This document shows positions 48,725 to 59,327 of a stretch of 64,000 nt of DNA, in pieces; positions within the stretch are counted from its first letter, which is position 1; each line of letters begins with the position of its first letter. The translations under genes were made by a program, and so were the position numbers. The stretch is from Rhodovibrio sodomensis. GTDB taxonomy: Bacteria; Pseudomonadota; Alphaproteobacteria; Kiloniellales; Rhodovibrionaceae. The notes under the pieces were generated by a model. That model was not told the origin of the DNA and searched no databases. It saw nothing but the letters and a program-made list of their open reading frames with translations. The stretch spans positions 1 to 64,000 of the forward strand of contig NZ_NRRL01000014.1 in assembly GCF_016583645.1 (NCBI RefSeq), read 5' to 3'.

Positions 48725-49678
48725 CTACAGATAAGTGGCCGCGGCGTGCGGGCCCGCGTGCTGTTCGATGAACTCCGCCAGGGCCGCGGTCGCCGGGCTT
48801 GGGCGCTCCCCGGCCAGCAGGCACATCTCGGCGTCCAGCAGCGCCGGCCAGCCTTGCGCGGGGCCCAGCTGCACCAGGCCGTCCGGCACCATCGCGCGCG
48901 GCAGCGCGGTCACCCCAAGGCCCGCGCGCACCGCTGCCACCGTGCCGGCGAACGAGGGGCTGGTGTAGCTGACCTTCCAGGGGATGCCCGCGTCGTCCAG
49001 CGCGGTCATGGCGCGCGAGCGGTAGACACAGGGCGGCGGCGACAACACCAGCGGCAGCGGCGACGGCAGCGTCGCCCGGGCGCTGCCCTGCCCTGGCCGC
49101 GGCGCGTCCGGCGGCCCGGCGAACAGCTGACCGCCGACCGGCTGCACGTCCTCGAACCTGGGCCCGGCGACCCAGACCAGGTGCTCGCGCCACAGCGGGC
49201 GGCTGCCCGGGGTCAGCGCGTCCGGGTTCTGCTTGATCACGATCAGGTCGTAGTCGTCCGCCTCCAGCCCCGCGATCAGGCGCAGGGTCAGATCGCAGCT
49301 GACGTTCAGCAGCACGCCCGGGTGCGCCTCCGAGAATGCGCCCAGCACGCTCGGCAGGTAGTTGGTGGCGAAGTCCTCCGGCGAGGCGAACCGGACCGAG
49401 CCGGACACGTCGGGGCTGGTGAAGCGCTCCAGCATCGCGTCGGTCATCTGCAGCATCTGCCGGGCATAGCCCCGCAGCTGCTCGCCGGCATGGGTCAGGT
49501 GGACGTTGCGCTTGTCGCGGTCGAACAGCCGCTGGCCCAGCAGCTCCTCGAGCTTCTGCACTTGCGCGCTGACGGCGGATTGCGAGCGCCCGACCCGCTC
49601 ACCGGTGCGGGAGAAGTTGCGCGTCTCCGCCAGCGCCAGGAAAGTCCGCAGCAGCGCGGTATCGATATCCTGCGGCAT
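48725..49678 (-). CDS. LysR-family transcriptional regulator
   Basis: A 317-residue regulator with an N-terminal winged HTH (LLRTFLALAETRNFSRTGERVGRSQSAVSAQVQKLE, split by the usual FSRTGERV turn) and a C-terminal periplasmic-binding-fold effector domain. It is upstream of dabB on the same strand and is the natural candidate to regulate the dab operon; CbbR/CmpR-type LysR proteins play this role elsewhere. Its own effector is unknown. The start at 49678 gives the normal distance to the HTH. Confidence 0.9.
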   Translation of the reverse strand: MPQDIDTALLRTFLALAETRNFSRTGERVGRSQSAVSAQVQKLEELLGQRLFDRDKRNVHLTHAGEQLRGYARQMLQMTDAMLERFTSPDVSGSVRFASPEDFATNYLPSVLGAFSEAHPGVLLNVSCDLTLRLIAGLEADDYDLIVIKQNPDALTPGSRPLWREHLVWVAGPRFEDVQPVGGQLFAGPPDAPRPGQGSARATLPSPLPLVLSPPPCVYRSRAMTALDDAGIPWKVSYTSPSFAGTVAAVRAGLGVTALPRAMVPDGLVQLGPAQGWPALLDAEMCLLAGERPSPATAALAEFIEQHAGPHAAATYL

Positions 49679-49702
49679 TGACCGGTTCCATCGATCGATT
49701 GG

Positions 49703-49731
49703 TTGAACTTGATCGACGGATAAGATAATAG
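49703..49731 (+). promoter_or_regulatory. Sigma-70-type promoter upstream of the B12-binding protein gene
   Basis: TTGAAC (49703-49708) and TAATAG (49726-49731) are 17 bp apart, giving a leader of about 145 nt to the ATG at 49882. The palindrome CGATCG at 49692-49697 lies between this and the divergent LysR start. Confidence 0.45.
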
Positions 49732-49881
49732 CCTCGGGGTCCGGCACCAACGTCGGGGTCGCAATAGACGCATGGCAGGTGGCACAGGCGAAATTGTGGC
49801 ATTCAAAATGTTGGGCTTTACAGCTACGTTCCAGCGCGTATTCTGAGACACTCGGACATTTCCGGGCGAAAGGTTTGTTTC

Positions 49882-50973
49882 ATGCCCGCCACCCACGGTG
49901 ATCCCGCCCAACTGGTCCAGAGCTGGACCTGGAGCGTTGCCGGGCAGCTGCATCTTCGGCGCACCAAGATCGCCGAGCGCGTCGCCCAGCGGCTGCTCGC
50001 CGAGACGCCCGCGCTCACCCGCAAGGCCGGCGAGGCCACGCAGTACTACGTCGAGCGCGATGTCGGCTGGCTGCTGGAGCACCTCTCGCAGGCGATCGCC
50101 CTGACCGACCCGATCCTGTTCCACGACCACATCGCCTGGGCGAAGTCGATGATGACGGCGCGCGGGCTGAAGCGTGCCGATCTCAAGCGCACGCTGGAGC
50201 TGATCGCGGAGGTGCTGGACGAAGACCTGTCCCCGGCCGTCTATGCGAGCGCGATCACCTTGATCGAGGATGCGATCCAGCGCCTCGACACCCGCACCGA
50301 GGAGCCGGCGGGCCGGCTAAGCCAACCTGGCCTGCACGTCGAGACCGCGCGCGCCTATACCAACGCGCTGGTCGCGGGCGACGGTGCGGCCGCCCGCAAG
50401 CTGATCCGCGACAAGGTCGCCGCCGGGACCCGGCTCCCGGATATCTTGCTGCATGTGATCGAACCCGCTCAGGTCGAAATTGGCCGGCTTTGGCAGGTCA
50501 ACCGGATCGACGTCGGGCAGGAGCACTTCGCAACCTCGGTCAGCCAGGAGCTGATGACCGAGCTGACCGGCTCGCTGGCACCCAACGGCGAGACCGGCAC
50601 GCTGGTGGCCGCCTGTGTCGAGGGCGAGCTGCACGACACCGGCCTGCGTGTGGTCAACACGCTGCTGCAAATGGGCGGCTGGAACAGCCACTACCTCGGC
50701 GCCAACACGCCCAAGGCGGCGATCCACCAGGCGGTGCGCCGGGTCCAGCCGGACGTGCTGGCGCTGTCGGTGACCACGCCCTACCTCGCCTGGCGCCTGG
50801 CCGACGTGATCGCCGAGTTGCGCGCCGACCCGCAGACGGCTGGGGTCAAGGTCCTGGTCGGCGGCTACCCGTTCCACGTGTCGCCGTCGCTCGCCAAATG
50901 GATCGGCGCCGACGGCACCGCCCGCAACGCCGAGGACGCCGTGCTGCTGGCGGGCGACTTCGCCCGGGTCTAG
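49882..50973 (+). CDS. Cobalamin-binding protein with CarH-like photoreceptor motif, no DNA-binding domain
   Basis: The 363-residue protein has three parts. Residues 1-140 are helical and not recognised (no MerR-type HTH). Residues about 150-225 are the B12-binding helical cap with W-x9-EH (Trp204, Glu214, His215), the motif that caps adenosylcobalamin in CarH light sensors. Residues about 226-363 form the Rossmann B12-binding domain with GELHDTG; His251 is the lower-ligand histidine, though the usual preceding Asp of DxHxxG is Glu. Trp-to-His spacing (47) is almost that of CarH (46). It therefore probably senses light or cobalamin and acts through protein partners. It is divergent from the LysR gene. 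Confidence 0.85.
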   Translation: MPATHGDPAQLVQSWTWSVAGQLHLRRTKIAERVAQRLLAETPALTRKAGEATQYYVERDVGWLLEHLSQAIALTDPILFHDHIAWAKSMMTARGLKRADLKRTLELIAEVLDEDLSPAVYASAITLIEDAIQRLDTRTEEPAGRLSQPGLHVETARAYTNALVAGDGAAARKLIRDKVAAGTRLPDILLHVIEPAQVEIGRLWQVNRIDVGQEHFATSVSQELMTELTGSLAPNGETGTLVAACVEGELHDTGLRVVNTLLQMGGWNSHYLGANTPKAAIHQAVRRVQPDVLALSVTTPYLAWRLADVIAELRADPQTAGVKVLVGGYPFHVSPSLAKWIGADGTARNAEDAVLLAGDFARV

Positions 50974-51011
50974 CGGCGGCGTTTTTCTCCAAATGTGACG
51001 GCGCACCTCCT

Positions 51012-51037
51012 TCCCCTCTCCCTTGAGGGGCGAGGGA
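51012..51037. repeat. CT/AG palindrome (copy)
   Basis: TCCCCTCTCCCTTGAGGGGC followed by GAGGGA, a close match to the hairpin at 11,023. It lies after the B12 protein gene and may act as its terminator. Confidence 0.5.
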
Positions 51038-51136
51038 CCCGCCGAGGCGGTCGTTTCACCCCCGCGCCGCGTAGGGTGCACAAGCCCAACCCAACGCGTG
51101 ACAGCGCCGAGCTTGGGCGCCACAGTCGTCGCCACG

Positions 51137-51670
51137 ATGGAACAGCTCGAGTATCCCGATCTCGCGACCTGGGAGGAGCGCCGGCGCTGGTTCGAGGCGC
51201 TGGAGGCTGAGCGCGCGCAGGGCGGCGCGGCGAGCCGGCTGTCGGAGCAAGCGTGCGCGCTGATGGTCGACCTGCAGGCGACCTTCTGCGCCGGGGCCTG
51301 GGCGACCACCGTGATCCTGGCGGCGACGATCGTGGACAGCCAGGGCCGCTTCCGCCGGCCCGATCCGGACCTGCAGGCGGAACTCGCCTGGCTGCGCCTG
51401 ACCCGCAACGCACTGGTCCACGAGGATCCGCGGGAGCCCGCGATCACGATCGAGGACCAGTGGACCAACCGCCGCGCTTGGGAACGCGACGCCCGGCGCG
51501 CGGTCGCGACCGCGATTGCGGCGCTCTATCCCGGCGACTCGTCCGAACGCGCCGACGCCGAGGACACCGCCAAGGATCATATCGACGACGGGGCCGAGAC
51601 CGCGGAGTGGGACCCGGAATCCTGGAACGGCCTGGGCCCGGACGACATATCCGGAAGCAGCAAACGCTGA
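51137..51670 (+). CDS. Hypothetical helical protein with HEPN-like RNxxxH motif
   Basis: Not assigned to a named family. The 177-residue protein is mostly helical and contains LTRNALVHEDP, an R-N-x3-H arrangement typical of HEPN-fold proteins, after a helix with ATIVDSQGRF. The C-terminal 40 residues are acidic and low-complexity. HEPN domains are often RNases in toxin or defence modules, but non-toxic members are common and no partner nucleotidyltransferase is adjacent. The start at 51137 (MEQLEYPDLATWEERRRW) was chosen because the upstream extension is non-protein-like. It is followed by acylphosphatase 62 bp downstream. Confidence 0.65.
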   Translation: MEQLEYPDLATWEERRRWFEALEAERAQGGAASRLSEQACALMVDLQATFCAGAWATTVILAATIVDSQGRFRRPDPDLQAELAWLRLTRNALVHEDPREPAITIEDQWTNRRAWERDARRAVATAIAALYPGDSSERADAEDTAKDHIDDGAETAEWDPESWNGLGPDDISGSSKR

Positions 51671-51732
51671 GCGCCCACCACCCGATCGACCGGGCACCCG
51701 ATCGAACGGGCAGAAGAGGGGGAACGAACGAC

Positions 51733-52008
51733 ATGAAGCGCGTGCACGTGCGCATCCACGGCCAGGTTCAGGGGGTCTGGTTCCGCGGCTGGACGGTCGA
51801 CGCGGCGAGCCAGCGCGGCCTGCACGGCTGGGTCCGCAACGTCCACGACGGCACGGTCGAGGCCGTCTTCGCCGGCGACGACGCCAAGGTCGACGAGATG
51901 GTCGAGCGCTGCCACGAGGGCCCGCCCGCCGCACGCGTCAGCAAGGTCGACGTGAGCGAGGCCGAGGCGCCGGTCGAGACCGGCTTCCACCAGGCGGCGA
52001 GCGTGTGA
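51733..52008 (+). CDS. Acylphosphatase
   Basis: A 91-residue enzyme hydrolysing carboxyl-phosphate bonds such as acetyl phosphate. The signature HGQVQGVWFRGWT (with the catalytic Arg), GLHGWVRNVHDGTVEAVF (catalytic Asn) and the ending helix are all present. The length is typical. A GGGGGAACGAACGAC leader precedes the ATG. Confidence 0.94.
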   Translation: MKRVHVRIHGQVQGVWFRGWTVDAASQRGLHGWVRNVHDGTVEAVFAGDDAKVDEMVERCHEGPPAARVSKVDVSEAEAPVETGFHQAASV

Positions 52009-52065
52009 CGGGCGCGGGGTTCGTCACACTCCTCGACCGACTGGTCCCCTCCACCACCGGCTGGT

Positions 52066-52093
52066 CCCCTCTCCTCCCGTGGGAGGAGGGGGA
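52066..52093. repeat. CT/AG palindrome (copy)
   Basis: TCCCCTCTCCTCCC and GGGAGGAGGGGGA form a hairpin between convergent acylphosphatase and lipB genes. It is related to the copies at 11,023 and 51,012. Confidence 0.55.
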
Positions 52094-52124
52094 TCAGTTG
52101 GGCGTCACGGCGTGCCTAACTCCC

Positions 52125-52931
52125 CTATTCGAACACCTCGGTGAACGCGGCTTGCAGCGCGACATCGACATCCTCCAGGCCGACCGGATAGCCGAGCTGG
52201 GCGAGCGAGGTCACCCCGTGCTCGCGGATGCCGCAGGGGACGATGCCGGCGAAATGGCTCAGCTCCGGGTCGACGTTGAGCGCGATGCCGTGGAACGACA
52301 CCCAGCGGCGCACCCGCACGCCGATCGCGGCGATCTTGGCCTCGCGCCCGCCGTCCAATGGCACCCAGATACCCACGCGCCCGTCGCGCCGCTCGCCGCG
52401 CACGTTGAACTGGGCGAGCGCCCGGATCACCCACTCCTCCAGCGACCAGACGAACCGGCGCACGTCTAGATCGCGCGCCTTCAGATCGAGCATTGTGTAG
52501 GCCACCCGCTGGCCGGGGCCGTGGTAGGTGTACTGCCCGCCGCGCCCGGTCTGATAGACCGGGAAGCCGCCGGCGTCGACCAGGTCGCCCGGGTCGGCGC
52601 TGGTCCCGGCGGTGTAGAGGGGCGGATGCTGCAGCAGCCAGATCAGCTCGGCCGCGCGTCCCGCCCGGATCTCGGCGACCCGCGCTTCCATCAACGCGAG
52701 CGCGTCCGGATAGGCGACCAGCCGGTCACTGACCGCCCACTGCGGCTGCGGCGCCGCGGCGGGCTGCGGGGCTTCGGGGGCCTCGGCTTGCTCGCGTAGG
52801 GGCAATCTGCTATCTCCCGCCAAGGTCGTGACAGCGCGCGATTTTTCGGCTTTGCGGCCGTCCACGCCGGGGTGCGCGGCCGCGCACTTCGACGCCCGTG
52901 CGGTTCCAGCGCGCCGCGCGGGCGTTTTCAT
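52125..52931 (-). CDS. lipB: Octanoyltransferase LipB
   Basis: LipB moves octanoate from acyl carrier protein to lipoyl domains, the first step of lipoate assembly. Core motifs are [32 protein letters not shown], the catalytic Lys in [19 protein letters not shown] and the catalytic Cys in GIVPCGI. The N-terminus is uncertain: ATGs at 52946 and 52931 give an Ala/Arg-rich leader, while a TTG at 52823 would give a more typical length of about 230 aa. It is divergent from maeB. Confidence 0.9.
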   Translation of the reverse strand: MKTPARRAGTARASKCAAAHPGVDGRKAEKSRAVTTLAGDSRLPLREQAEAPEAPQPAAAPQPQWAVSDRLVAYPDALALMEARVAEIRAGRAAELIWLLQHPPLYTAGTSADPGDLVDAGGFPVYQTGRGGQYTYHGPGQRVAYTMLDLKARDLDVRRFVWSLEEWVIRALAQFNVRGERRDGRVGIWVPLDGGREAKIAAIGVRVRRWVSFHGIALNVDPELSHFAGIVPCGIREHGVTSLAQLGYPVGLEDVDVALQAAFTEVFE

Positions 52932-53009
52932 GCCCGTGCCCGGCATCGGCCGAGCTTAGCGCCATCGGGGCGCACCGGTCGATCCGCGAGAGGGAGGCAG
53001 AACACGCCC

Positions 53010-55403
<2,394 letters not shown>

Positions 55404-55500
55404 ACCGCGCCGGCGCCCCGACCGCGATCCCAGGCGCTGCGCTGCCGGACGCCCCTGCACCGCGACCCCTGCCCATCATCCCCTGCTGCCAAGGACCTCC

Positions 55501-56904
55501 ATGTCGATCACCCCGCCCGAGCAGGACACTGGTCAGCCCGAGACCGCCCCGGCCAGCGCGGAGGAGTACGGCCTGAGCGACGCCCAGATCGAGCAGGCGC
55601 ACGAGGCGATCCAGCAGGGCGACATCACCCAGCTCGAGGAGATCGCGCAGTCGCTCCACGCCGCCGACCTCGCCGACCTGATCGAGGAGCTGACGACCGA
55701 CGAGCGGGTGATCGTGCTGGATACCCTGGGCGGCGCGCTGGACCCGGAGGCGCTGTCCTACCTGGTGCCCGCGGTGCGCCAGGACGTGATCGAGCACATC
55801 GGGCCGAAGGGCCTCGCCAGCGCGCTGTCGGAGCTGGAATCCGACGACGCGGTCGAGATCTTCGAGGACCTCGACGACGACTTCCAGCAGCGCATCCTGA
55901 CCCAGCTGCCGGTCGGCTACCGGCTGGTGCTGGAGGAGGGCCTGGCCTTCCCCGAGGCGTCCGCCGGGCGCCTGATGCAGCGCGAGGTGGTGGTCGTGCC
56001 GGCCAGCTGGACGGTCGGCCAGACGATCGACTTCATGCGCTCCGCGCAGAACCTTCCGGACGACTTCTACGACCTGTTCGTCGTCGACCCCAAGCACAAG
56101 TGCCAGGGCACCGTGCCGATCTCCCGCGTGCTGCGGGCCAAGCGCGCGGTCACGATCGCCGAGGTGATGGAGACCGACGTCCGCCCGATCCCGTTCACCA
56201 TGGACCAGGAGGAGGTCGCCTACCTGTTCCGGCAGTACGGCCTGGTATCCACGCCGGTGGTCGACGATTCCGGCCGGGTGATCGGCATGATCACGGTGGA
56301 CGACATCGTCCACGTGATCGACGAGGAGGCCGAGGACGACCTGATGAAGCTGGCCGGTCTGGGCGAGAGCGACCTCTACGGCCGCGTGCTCGAGACCGCC
56401 AAGTCGCGCGCCACCTGGCTGACCATCAACCTGGGCACGGCGGTGCTCGCCTCGCTGGTGATCGGCCTGTTCGAGGCAACCCTGAGCCAGGCGGTGGCGC
56501 TCGCCGTCTTGATGCCCATCGTCGCCTCGATGGGCGGCAACGCCGGCATGCAGACGCTGACCGTCGCGGTGCGCGCGCTCGCCATGAAGGACCTGTCGGC
56601 CACCAACGCCTTGCGCTTCATCGGCAAGGAATGCCTGGTCGGCCTGTCCAACGGCGTGGTGTTCGCGGTGATGACCGGCTTGGTCGCCTGGCTGTGGTTC
56701 GGCCGGGCGGACATCGGCGTGATCATCGGCCTGGCGATGATCGTCAACATGCTGATCGCCGGGCTGTCGGGCACGCTGATCCCGCTCGCCCTGGAGAAGC
56801 TGAAGATCGACCCGGCGGTCGCGTCGGCGGTGTTCCTGACCACGATCACCGACGTGGTCGGCTTCTTCGCGTTCCTCGGCCTGGCCGCGCTGTTCATTCT
56901 GTAG
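55501..56904 (+). CDS. mgtE: Magnesium transporter MgtE
   Basis: A 467-residue Mg2+ channel/transporter. Residues about 25-140 form the superhelical N domain (LHAADLADLIEELTTDER), 145-275 a pair of CBS domains that sense cytosolic Mg2+, 280-300 the connecting helix, and 300-467 five membrane helices with GGNAGMQTLTV at the pore. All domains are intact. It follows maeB by 97 bp on the same strand. Confidence 0.95.
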   Translation: MSITPPEQDTGQPETAPASAEEYGLSDAQIEQAHEAIQQGDITQLEEIAQSLHAADLADLIEELTTDERVIVLDTLGGALDPEALSYLVPAVRQDVIEHIGPKGLASALSELESDDAVEIFEDLDDDFQQRILTQLPVGYRLVLEEGLAFPEASAGRLMQREVVVVPASWTVGQTIDFMRSAQNLPDDFYDLFVVDPKHKCQGTVPISRVLRAKRAVTIAEVMETDVRPIPFTMDQEEVAYLFRQYGLVSTPVVDDSGRVIGMITVDDIVHVIDEEAEDDLMKLAGLGESDLYGRVLETAKSRATWLTINLGTAVLASLVIGLFEATLSQAVALAVLMPIVASMGGNAGMQTLTVAVRALAMKDLSATNALRFIGKECLVGLSNGVVFAVMTGLVAWLWFGRADIGVIIGLAMIVNMLIAGLSGTLIPLALEKLKIDPAVASAVFLTTITDVVGFFAFLGLAALFIL

Positions 56905-56930
56905 GCGCGAACACCCGTTTACACTCAGAT

Positions 56931-57003
56931 GTGAATTTCGCTCTAACTACCTGAAGAGAGGGTAAGATTCAGCTGAGAGGCGGCTTCACCTTTCAGCCTC
57001 CCG
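56931..57003. repeat. Composite palindromic repeat, decayed copy in reverse orientation
   Basis: GTGAATTTCGCTCTAAC, a TGAAGAGAGGG linker, AAGATTCAGCTGAGAGGCGG and CTTCACCTTTCAGC match, with changes, the reverse complement of the element at 44,078. It lies just after mgtE. Confidence 0.6.
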
Positions 57004-57133
57004 CCCGTGGCGGCTCCGACATTTGGACTCCCACGGCAGAGCGTGCGGTGTCACACTACCGTGCGCTTCGGACCGGCCGGCCGTGCCGGTCGCGGGCGCA
57101 CAGTCCCCCGCATGCCCGTATCGGGAGGTAGCG

Positions 57134-57994
57134 ATGTCCGTTTGCGCACCCGCCGTCGTCCGCCGTCTGTTCCGCGCCGCCGGGCTCGCGCTCGCGGTGC
57201 CGCTTGCCCTGGCGCTCGCCCCGGCATCCGCACACGCCAGCCAGTGCTTCGCCTTCGTCGAGAACGCGCCGGCCGAGCCCTCGCCGCTCCGGCTGGCGGG
57301 CTGGCGGCCGGCGGACGCCGCGCAGCTGGCGGCGGCACGGCAGGTCGCGATCGAGTTCGTCGGCCACGCCACCTTCCAGATCACCACGCCCGGCGGGGTG
57401 GTCGTTGCCACCGACTACACCGGGCGCAACGGCTCCGCTGGCGTGCCCGACATCGTCACGATGAACCGCGCGCACACGACCCACTACACCAACACCCCCG
57501 ATCCCCGGATCGACCACGTGCTGCGCGGCTGGAACCCCAGCGGCGACGGCCCGGCGCGGCACGACCTGGAGGTCGGCGATCTTCGGGTGCGCAACGTCGC
57601 CACCGATATCCGCGGCTGGTCGTCCGCCGCGGTCGACAAGCACGGCAATTCGATCTTCATCTTCGAGGTCGCGGACCTTTGCATCGGCCACCTCGGCCAC
57701 CTGCACCATCCTCTGTCGGACGCCGACCTGGCGCTGATCGGCCGGCTGGACGTGGTGATGGCCCCGGTCGACGGCAGCTGGACGCTCGACATCCCGAACA
57801 TGGTCGCGACCCTAAAGGACCTGCGGGCCAGCCTGGTGATCCCGATGCACTTTTTCGGCGCGGGCTCGCTGGAGCGCTTCCTGGCCGGCATGTCGGACGC
57901 GTTCCAGATCCGCCGCGCCCAGCAGCCGGTGATCAACGTCTCGCTCGCCAGCCTGCCGCGTGAGCCAACCGTTCTGGTGCCCTACGGCTACTAG
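57134..57994 (+). CDS. Exported MBL-fold hydrolase (UlaG-like)
   Basis: A 286-residue protein with a signal peptide (GLALAVPLALALAPASAHA, cleavage near residue 35). The metallo-beta-lactamase fold is of the UlaG/RomA type: VGHATFQI, TDYTG, the metal-binding GHLGHLHHPL and VIPMHFF near the end. Such enzymes can be phosphodiesterases or lactonases; the periplasmic location is the distinctive point. GGGAGG seven bases upstream supports the start. The TAG stop is the first base triplet of a palindromic repeat. Confidence 0.85.
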   Translation: MSVCAPAVVRRLFRAAGLALAVPLALALAPASAHASQCFAFVENAPAEPSPLRLAGWRPADAAQLAAARQVAIEFVGHATFQITTPGGVVVATDYTGRNGSAGVPDIVTMNRAHTTHYTNTPDPRIDHVLRGWNPSGDGPARHDLEVGDLRVRNVATDIRGWSSAAVDKHGNSIFIFEVADLCIGHLGHLHHPLSDADLALIGRLDVVMAPVDGSWTLDIPNMVATLKDLRASLVIPMHFFGAGSLERFLAGMSDAFQIRRAQQPVINVSLASLPREPTVLVPYGY

Positions 57995-58106
57995 AGCAAG
58001 ATGCTGCAAGGTGAAGCCGCCTTTCAGCTGAATCTTGCTCTTTCTTCAAGCAGTTAGAGCAAAATTCACGATGAAGGTCGACCCGACCTTCATCGATTTT
58101 GCTCGA
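57992..58106. repeat. Composite two-hairpin palindromic repeat, complete copy B
   Basis: Hairpin 1 (57992-58041, TAGAGCAAGATGCTGCAAGGTG arm in two parts with AAGC loop and mismatches), a linker TTCTTCAAGCAGT, then hairpin 2 (58055-58106) with TAGAGCAAAATTCACGATG and ATCGATTTTGCTCGA. Same arrangement and nearly the same spacing as copy A. It starts at the stop codon of the metallo-hydrolase gene. Confidence 0.85.
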
Positions 58107-58128
58107 GCCGATCGGCGCGCAGCCGCGC

Positions 58129-59076
58129 TCAGACCGGTCGATCGTCGGGCGCCTGGAGATCGCGTTGGCAAAATAGCACCAGGAGCAGGACCTGGCTGAT
58201 CGTGTGGCCGTCGTCGGACAGCGGCATCAACAGGTTGATGACCCCCGCGGTGAACTGGTCCGGGCCGATATAGCCGACGCGTCCGTAGCGCGGCAGGCCG
58301 GTTTCCGCCACCTTGCGCGCGCTTTCCCAGACGCCGGAGCCCGGCCCCTTGCCCGCGATCTCGCTGAACCGCCGTCCTTTCAGGCCGGGCCGCGCGCGCA
58401 GCATGATCTCGTCGCCCAGCAGGCGATAGCGGAAGTCGAGCGGCGGGCCGAGCACGTCGAGCATCATCAGGTGGCGCAGCAGACGCGGGATCGCCACCGG
58501 GTCGATGTCCCGGCGCGCCGGCAGGCGGCCCGGCCCGCCTAGGCCGGTCCAGTAGGCCAGGATTTCCGCCTGCTCCGGCATGTCGGCGAGCGGCAGGTTC
58601 GCCGTCGGGAAGCCGCCGAACGGCGCTGTCGTCCGGGTTCGGTCGTCGGACGGCAGCAGGCCCAGGACGTGGGACAGCCGCCGGTGGGTCGAGAGCGGCA
58701 ACAGGATACCGGCGTCCCGCGTCCCGTCGGGCCCGGTCAAACGGACCGGCGCGTCGATCTCCAGGCACCGGGCCGGCGGCGCATCGTCCGCGCCGTGCAG
58801 ACGGGCCAGCCGGGCCAGAGGATCGTTTGCCCGCATACCGCCAAGAACCGGCGTCAAGCCGGCGTCCCCGACCCGGACGACGAACAGGTCGGGCAGCAGG
58901 TCGTCCGGCAGCTCGGTGATGTCGAGGCGGGCCGCCTCGAACCGGCCCAGGGCGTCGCAGTTCGCCCGCCAGACCGCAAGCAGCCGGTCGGCCCGCCCGT
59001 CGGCGAGGTCCTGCGCGCCGTCCGTGGGGGCGCGGGTCGGCGCGTGCCCTAGGGCCGGGCCCCGGATCGGCTTCAC
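58129..59076 (-). CDS. Protein with two PAS_5-like domains
   Basis: A 315-residue protein. The C-terminal half (about residues 175-300) matches the PAS_5 family: LPARRDIDPVAIPRLLRHLM, LDFRYRLLGDEIM and GRRFSEI. The N-terminal half (about 30-150) repeats a weaker version (LPDDLLPDLFVVRVGD, FDPLARL-like segment). PAS_5 proteins are abundant in Rhodospirillales, lack an output domain and have no known ligand. The GTG at 59076 was chosen because AAGGAA lies upstream; the longer frame adds a non-conserved leader. Confidence 0.75.
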   Translation of the reverse strand: MKPIRGPALGHAPTRAPTDGAQDLADGRADRLLAVWRANCDALGRFEAARLDITELPDDLLPDLFVVRVGDAGLTPVLGGMRANDPLARLARLHGADDAPPARCLEIDAPVRLTGPDGTRDAGILLPLSTHRRLSHVLGLLPSDDRTRTTAPFGGFPTANLPLADMPEQAEILAYWTGLGGPGRLPARRDIDPVAIPRLLRHLMMLDVLGPPLDFRYRLLGDEIMLRARPGLKGRRFSEIAGKGPGSGVWESARKVAETGLPRYGRVGYIGPDQFTAGVINLLMPLSDDGHTISQVLLLVLFCQRDLQAPDDRPV

Positions 59077-59250
59077 GACGTTGCGGTTTCCTTTCGCACG
59101 CGATGCGCCCGCATCGCCGTCTATTGAGGCGAAAGTTCTAACTGAAAGGTGCTGAACAAAAGGTAAAGCGAGCGGTCCTCGGCGGGACACTACGCCTCCG
59201 GTCGGGGTGGGCGCGATACCGCTGAAGGCCGACGACACCCGGCGCGCCGA

Positions 59251-59322
59251 AGTTCACCCTATCTCCTTGACGAGAGAACAAGATTCGCGCGGAAGGTGAG
59301 CGAACCTTGGGCGATCTTGCCC
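59251..59322. repeat. Composite palindromic repeat, decayed copy
   Basis: AGTTCACCCTATCTCCTTGA, a GAGAGAACAAGATTCGCGCGG stretch broken by mismatches, then AAGGTG and ACCTTGGGCGATCTTGCC recall the element at 44,078. A fragment (CTAACTGAAAGGTGCTGAA) also occurs near 59,138. Confidence 0.4.
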
Positions 59323-59327
59323 GCGCG

